The position numbers and the translations under genes are program-made. DNA of 15,711 nt from Christensenella sp. UBA4651 (GTDB lineage: Bacteria; Bacillota; Clostridia; Christensenellales; UBA1242). Below, one piece after another: positions 12,071 to 15,711 of this stretch (positions are counted from its first letter, which is position 1; every line of letters begins with the position of its first letter). The DNA lies in the NCBI GenBank assembly GCA_002405615.1, contig DHMD01000061.1, positions 32,463 to 48,173 of the forward strand. The letters run 5' to 3'. The notes under the pieces were generated by a model. The model had not been told where the DNA came from, made no database searches, and saw only the letters and a program-made list of their open reading frames with translations.

Positions 12071-13876
12071 ATGGAAAATATTACTGGTAAGAGTTTGATG
12101 CGCAAATGGCGTGAATTTTGGCTGAGCAAGGACCACAAGGAGATAAAAGGGGCGTCATTGATTCCGACCGACAATACTGTCCTTTTTACCACTGCTGGTA
12201 TGCAGCCGCTCGTACCTTACCTTTCAGGTAAGCCACACCCATTAGGCAAGAGGTTGTTTGACATCCAGCCTTGTTTGCGTACCAACGACATTGATGAGGT
12301 AGGAGATAACCGCCATCACACAATGTTTTTTATGTTGGGCAATTGGAGTGTCGGCGATTACTTCAAGAACGAGGCAATTAGATGGAGTTATGAGTACCTA
12401 ACTGACCCTCGTTGGCTCGGTATCCCTCGTGAAAAATTGGCTGTAACAGTTTTTGCTGGCGATGACACAATCCCTCGTGATGAGATTAGCGCTGGCATTT
12501 GGCAGGAGTGCGGGCTAAACAAAGACCAAATCCACTATTTTGGCAAAAAGGATAACTGGTGGGAAATCGGCTCTGGCGTAGGCTTGTGCGGGCCCGACAC
12601 CGAGATTTTTTACGACACTGGTAAACCCGCTTGTAGCGACCACTGCGACCCTTCTTGCGACTGCGGTAAATGGGTGGAAATCTGGAACAACGTGTTTATG
12701 GAGTTTAATGTAGAGAGCGTAGGCGCACCTCTTACCAAACTGCCACAACAGAATGTCGACACAGGTATGGGATTAGAGCGTATAGAATGCGTTCTCAATG
12801 GTTATGATTCTACATTTAGGAATGAGTGTTTTAGAGCACCTATCGCCAAATTGGAGGAATTGTCAAACAAGACTTTTGACTTTGATAACGAGTACGGTAG
12901 GAGTTTCTGTATCATTGCAGACCACATTAGAGCCGCAGTATTCTTGCTCGGTGATGTAAACCCTACCACTCCTAGCAATGTTGGACAAGGGTATATCTTG
13001 CGTAGGCTCATTAGGCGTGCCGTAAACTGTGCCAGGAAATTAGGCATTCAGCCTACCGACCTAGTTGAGGTTGCTAAGGTTTACATCGAGTATTACCAAG
13101 ATGAATTTGAAAACTTTGCAAAGGTTAAGCAATTCATAATTGACGAACTAACCAAGGAAATACAGAAGTTCGAGCATGCAATTGAGGGCGGGGTCAAGGA
13201 GTTTGAACTCCTTACCCGCAATATGAAGGCTGGCGACACAATCGAGGGCAAGGACGCTTTCCGCTTGTTTGATACTTTCGGTTTCCCTCTCGACTTGACT
13301 GTGGATATGGCGACCGAGAAAGGACTAAATGTAGACAAGGCTGGCTTTGACGCCAAGTTCGTAGAACATCAGCAAAAGTCAAGGGACAACTCGGGTGCAA
13401 TGTTCAAGGGTGGTGTTGCCGAGGCTCATTCAGAGGAGGAGCAGGTCGCATTGCGTAGACTCCACTCGGCTACTCACTTGCTCCTCGCTAGCCTAAGGCG
13501 AGTTGTGGGCGACTATGTAGAGCAGAGAGGTAGTAATATCACCCCAGAGAGATTGCGCTTTGACTTCGTTTGCGACCACAAGTTGACCCCAGAGGAGTTA
13601 AATAAAATTGAAACTATGGTAAATGAGCAAATTAAGCGTGATTTGCCTATTACTTGTGATGAAATGACCGTACCAGAGGCAAAGGCTAGCGGTGCAATCG
13701 GTATCTTTGATGACCGCTACGGCGATAAAGTTACAGTTTACACAATGGGCGATTTTAGCAAAGAAATTTGTTGCGGTCCACACGCCAGCCACACAGGTGA
13801 ACTCGGCGTGTTCAAAATTCAAAAAGAGGAGAGTAGTAGCAGCGGTGTCCGCAGAATCAAGGCTATTCTCAAATAA
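12071..13876 (+). CDS. alaS: Alanyl-tRNA synthetase, compact form lacking the C-Ala region
   Basis: Charges tRNA-Ala with alanine and, through its editing domain, hydrolyses mischarged Ser/Gly-tRNA-Ala. The 601-residue protein has the class II catalytic core (about 1-250) with motif 2 TMFFMLGNWSVGDYFK (84-99) and motif 3 TGMGLERIE (231-239). The tRNA-recognition helices (about 250-445) include the GYILRRLIRRAV block. The editing domain has zinc ligands H465, H469, C567 and H571. The usual CGGTH motif reads CCGPH. Cys-rich CSDHCDPSCDCG (188-199) sits in the core. E. coli AlaS is 876 residues. Here the segment between recognition and editing domains is about 100 residues shorter, and everything after GVRRI (the C-Ala/DHHA1 region) is absent, ending cleanly at a stop. 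The start at 12071 has GAGG nine bases upstream. An in-frame TTG at 12056 overlaps that site. Confidence 0.93.
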   Translation: MENITGKSLMRKWREFWLSKDHKEIKGASLIPTDNTVLFTTAGMQPLVPYLSGKPHPLGKRLFDIQPCLRTNDIDEVGDNRHHTMFFMLGNWSVGDYFKNEAIRWSYEYLTDPRWLGIPREKLAVTVFAGDDTIPRDEISAGIWQECGLNKDQIHYFGKKDNWWEIGSGVGLCGPDTEIFYDTGKPACSDHCDPSCDCGKWVEIWNNVFMEFNVESVGAPLTKLPQQNVDTGMGLERIECVLNGYDSTFRNECFRAPIAKLEELSNKTFDFDNEYGRSFCIIADHIRAAVFLLGDVNPTTPSNVGQGYILRRLIRRAVNCARKLGIQPTDLVEVAKVYIEYYQDEFENFAKVKQFIIDELTKEIQKFEHAIEGGVKEFELLTRNMKAGDTIEGKDAFRLFDTFGFPLDLTVDMATEKGLNVDKAGFDAKFVEHQQKSRDNSGAMFKGGVAEAHSEEEQVALRRLHSATHLLLASLRRVVGDYVEQRGSNITPERLRFDFVCDHKLTPEELNKIETMVNEQIKRDLPITCDEMTVPEAKASGAIGIFDDRYGDKVTVYTMGDFSKEICCGPHASHTGELGVFKIQKEESSSSGVRRIKAILK

Positions 13877-13906
13877 TTGACATCTATGCTAGCGATTCAG
13901 TAAAAT
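13877..13906 (+). promoter_or_regulatory. Possible sigma-A promoter of the DUF4097-like gene
   Basis: TTGACA (13877-13882) begins on the base after the alaS stop; an 18-base spacer leads to TAAAAT (13901-13906). The start site would be near 13913, very close to the AGGAG at 13913-13917. The gene may therefore rely partly on read-through from alaS. Confidence 0.5.
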
Positions 13907-13927
13907 AATATTTAGGAGATAAATCTA

Positions 13928-15463
13928 ATGAATGTTTTAGCAAATATACTAAAAATACTCATTGTTTTGTTATCACTCGCTGTTGCTGCTGTCGTAATTT
14001 TGTTGGGCGCACTTGTGCTGTTCCCGTCTTTCAGTGTCTTTGGTATTCATTATGTCAATGGCGACAACAAAATTGTGTATAGTTACTACGATGTGCAGGC
14101 GGAGGATAACCTCGCAGAGTGGAATAGTGTAGACACCTTGTCTATTACAACGCAATCTTGGGACGTTTATGTCTACTCTGTCAACGTTACCAAGGAGAAT
14201 CATACCCAAAAAGGTATTGATGCTCGACTTTCTCGTAATTACAACGGCTTTGCCAACAATTCAGTTGCCGAGGCGACATTGTCAAAATACGAGTTTGAGA
14301 CCAAGAAAGATGGCAATTACCTCTCGTTATCTACTACCGAACCAAGCGGTTGGTTCAGTAGATTCGACTGTGCTGTGTATATCTATCTTGACGCAGACAC
14401 CTTGAAAGACAAGAGATTGTTAATCAAATCAAACACAGGTAAAATCGTGGTAGGTGAGGCGATTACCAACCGTAGTACTACATTAAATATCCGCAATGTA
14501 GATATCGTAACCGATGGCGGTAATACCTATGTAAACGATGTGAATATCGCCAACACTCTCAGTATTCACAAAGGGTCAGGCGATATCAATGTCAACCCGC
14601 AACTCCTTTGCGATGTCGAGTTGGCTATAACTAGCGGACTGGGTAATGTTTATGTCAACCAAATCGGTTCAGAGAGCGTCAAAAAGTCGCTCGTAATTGA
14701 CGAGTTGTACAACTGTGGCGTAACAATAAAAGATATTTATGGCGACTTGATGGTGAAAGCGGGTACGGGAGTTATCAAAGGTACAAAAGTTACTGGCACT
14801 GTGGTTTTCGAGGGCGTAAACTGTCATCTAACCCTTGCAGAAGTCGGCAAAAATCTATTCTTTAATAGTACGGACGGTTCATTGAATGTTACCGATGCTC
14901 ATGTTGTCGTTGCTGATGTAAAAGGAAGCGGAACTATCTATGTCAAGAATTTGATGGAGAAGTCTGTCCTTGATTCTGTCAACGGCGGTATCAAGGTTGA
15001 TAATGTGTATGCAGACCTCACAGCGGCAACTGTCAACGGGAATATCACGCTCAACAATGAGGCGAGTTCGACTGTAAACTTTGTAGTAGAATCTACCAAC
15101 GGCGCAGTCAAAATCACTAACGTAAATGGTTCAGTACATTTTAATACTAATAATAACGGTAGAGCGGCATTTACTGGTAGTTTCAAGAAGTTAATCGGCG
15201 AAAACATCATCAATACTATTTCAGGCGAAATCAATATCGATATGTTGGACGCTGGTTATGGATTTATGCTCAAAGATTGGTCAACAAAGTCTTCGGTTTA
15301 CTTCAAATTGTCTAGATTTGAGGAGTTTGCAGTCAAGAATAGTGCTGAGGACGACTCATACAAAAACGGCGTAACAATCGGTGGCTATTCAGGTTCAACA
15401 GATACCTTGTCTATCAGTAGTAATGTCGGCAAATTGAGAGTTGTTCACCCAGATTTGGTTTAA
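13928..15463 (+). CDS. Membrane-anchored beta-repeat protein, DUF4097-like putative adhesin
   Basis: Function unknown. The 511-residue protein has one N-terminal membrane segment (about residues 5-35) and then a long extracytoplasmic region. About 60-480 consist of short, regularly spaced strand units such as LLIKSNTGKIVVG, LNIRNVDIVTDGGNTYVNDV, LSIHKGSGDINV and DSVNGGIKVDNVYADLTAAT. The recurring 'S/N-G-x-I-x-V' pattern is typical of DUF4097 and related right-handed beta-solenoid proteins. A short C-terminal unit follows (GYSGSTDTLSISSNVGKLRV). The ATG at 13928 follows AGGAG at 13913-13917. It lies 51 bases after alaS on the same strand and ends at a terminator. A surface or sensor role beside the secreted-fibre genes is possible but only inferred. 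Confidence 0.75.
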   Translation: MNVLANILKILIVLLSLAVAAVVILLGALVLFPSFSVFGIHYVNGDNKIVYSYYDVQAEDNLAEWNSVDTLSITTQSWDVYVYSVNVTKENHTQKGIDARLSRNYNGFANNSVAEATLSKYEFETKKDGNYLSLSTTEPSGWFSRFDCAVYIYLDADTLKDKRLLIKSNTGKIVVGEAITNRSTTLNIRNVDIVTDGGNTYVNDVNIANTLSIHKGSGDINVNPQLLCDVELAITSGLGNVYVNQIGSESVKKSLVIDELYNCGVTIKDIYGDLMVKAGTGVIKGTKVTGTVVFEGVNCHLTLAEVGKNLFFNSTDGSLNVTDAHVVVADVKGSGTIYVKNLMEKSVLDSVNGGIKVDNVYADLTAATVNGNITLNNEASSTVNFVVESTNGAVKITNVNGSVHFNTNNNGRAAFTGSFKKLIGENIINTISGEINIDMLDAGYGFMLKDWSTKSSVYFKLSRFEEFAVKNSAEDDSYKNGVTIGGYSGSTDTLSISSNVGKLRVVHPDLV

Positions 15464-15488
15464 TTAATGATTTAGTTTAATTGAATAG

Positions 15489-15510
15489 AAAAGCCCTTGC
15501 TGGGCTTTTT
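15489..15510 (+). terminator. Intrinsic terminator after the DUF4097-like gene
   Basis: AAAAGCCC (15489-15496), 5-base loop, GGGCTTTT (15502-15509), continuing into T's and a pyrimidine-rich tail. Confidence 0.88.
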
Positions 15511-15538
15511 CCCTTTTTGTTTTCTCTTTCATGTGAGG

Positions 15539-15634
15539 GGCGGCTTGCCGCGTGCCGACCGTAGTCGGCACAATGCCTGCCCGCAGGCAGGCATTCCGCA
15601 CGGCACTCCGTGCGGTGCGTTGCGGCAAGCCGCC
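15539..15634. repeat. Cloverleaf of nested inverted repeats, GC-rich
   Basis: A perfect 13-bp outer stem (15539-15551 with 15622-15634) encloses three perfect hairpins placed end to end without spacers: GTGCCGAC/GTCGGCAC (15552-15571, loop CGTA), AATGCCTGCC/GGCAGGCATT (15572-15595, loop CGCA) and CCGCACGG/CCGTGCGG (15596-15615, loop CACT). Six unpaired bases precede the closing arm. It is much more GC-rich than the DNA around it and has no coding frame. It could be a small mobile palindromic element, a structured RNA or a DNA-folding site. It follows an ordinary terminator, so it is not needed for termination. Confidence 0.8.
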
Positions 15635-15711
15635 TGAACCTAGAAACTGTTCAAAATCTCACAAAAATTAGTAAAACCTGCTCCAAATCTCAAAAAATTT
15701 TGAGAAATTTT
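15635..15711. other. AT-rich tail with a short inverted repeat
   Basis: No gene is visible. TCTCAAAA (15688-15695) pairs with TTTTGAGA (15698-15705), and CAAAATCTCA near 15653 is partly repeated near 15685. The sequence breaks off before any start codon can be judged. Confidence 0.4.

Noticed and set aside
15539..15634. tRNA or attC-type recombination site
   Set aside because: The cloverleaf has three hairpins with 4-base loops and no tRNA signatures (no T-loop GTTCRA, no CCA-ready acceptor), and no integrase or cassette pattern is nearby.
1..15711. CRISPR array, insertion sequence or prophage
   Set aside because: No regularly spaced direct repeats, no transposase, integrase or phage gene was found in the window.

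Overview
The window looks like a piece of chromosome from a low-to-moderate GC, endospore-forming Bacillota, most likely an uncultured Clostridia-type lineage. The evidence is a complete three-gene GerA/GerB/GerC germinant-receptor operon, a rpsF-ssb-rpsR operon, strong Shine-Dalgarno sequences, several TTG starts, consensus sigma-A promoters and T-rich intrinsic terminators. No plasmid, phage or transposase gene is visible. The lineage call is inference from gene content only.

Layout. (1) 1-900: the first codons of a minus-strand gene at the left edge, inorganic pyrophosphatase (ppa, minus), and a divergent intergenic region with one sigma-A promoter facing each way. (2) 901-6638: an export and surface-protein locus. 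It starts with a SipW-like (Ser/His, ER-type) signal peptidase. Five small secreted proteins follow: two in tandem (1890-3660), two paralogues (4377-5853) and one convergent gene (5937-6638, minus). All five have an N-terminal hydrophobic segment ending in the same pattern, [ST]-I-x-[LF]-A-[AF]-[FLM]-S, followed by a beta-rich, Ser/Thr-rich body. This resembles the signal segments of SipW-processed fibre proteins (TasA/camelysin type). (3) 3661-4376: a 716-base gap inside that locus. It holds a run of A-tracts at about 10-base spacing, a near-consensus sigma-A promoter and about 480 bases of hairpin-rich sequence directly upstream of the third secreted protein. This is a candidate structured leader or non-coding RNA that I cannot assign to a known family. 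(4) 6809-8111: rpsF-ssb-rpsR with a structured leader and a strong bidirectional terminator. (5) 8122-11907 (minus): gerC, gerB and gerA, overlapping head to tail. (6) 12001-15510: a compact alanyl-tRNA synthetase lacking the C-terminal C-Ala region, then a membrane-anchored 511-residue beta-repeat protein (DUF4097-like), ending in an intrinsic terminator. (7) 15539-15634: a GC-rich cloverleaf of inverted repeats (three perfect hairpins inside a perfect 13-bp stem), then AT-rich sequence to the end.

How it may fit together. The signal peptidase and the five proteins sharing one cleavage-site pattern probably form a dedicated secretion and fibre-assembly module. The layout (own promoter and long leader for the third protein, internal terminator before the fourth, a divergent promoter for the fifth) suggests different expression levels for related subunits. 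The germination operon marks the host as a spore former. The translation genes are housekeeping. The points most worth checking are the five-substrate SipW-like module, the unassigned leader RNA, the cloverleaf element, the compact AlaS and the GerC without a lipobox.
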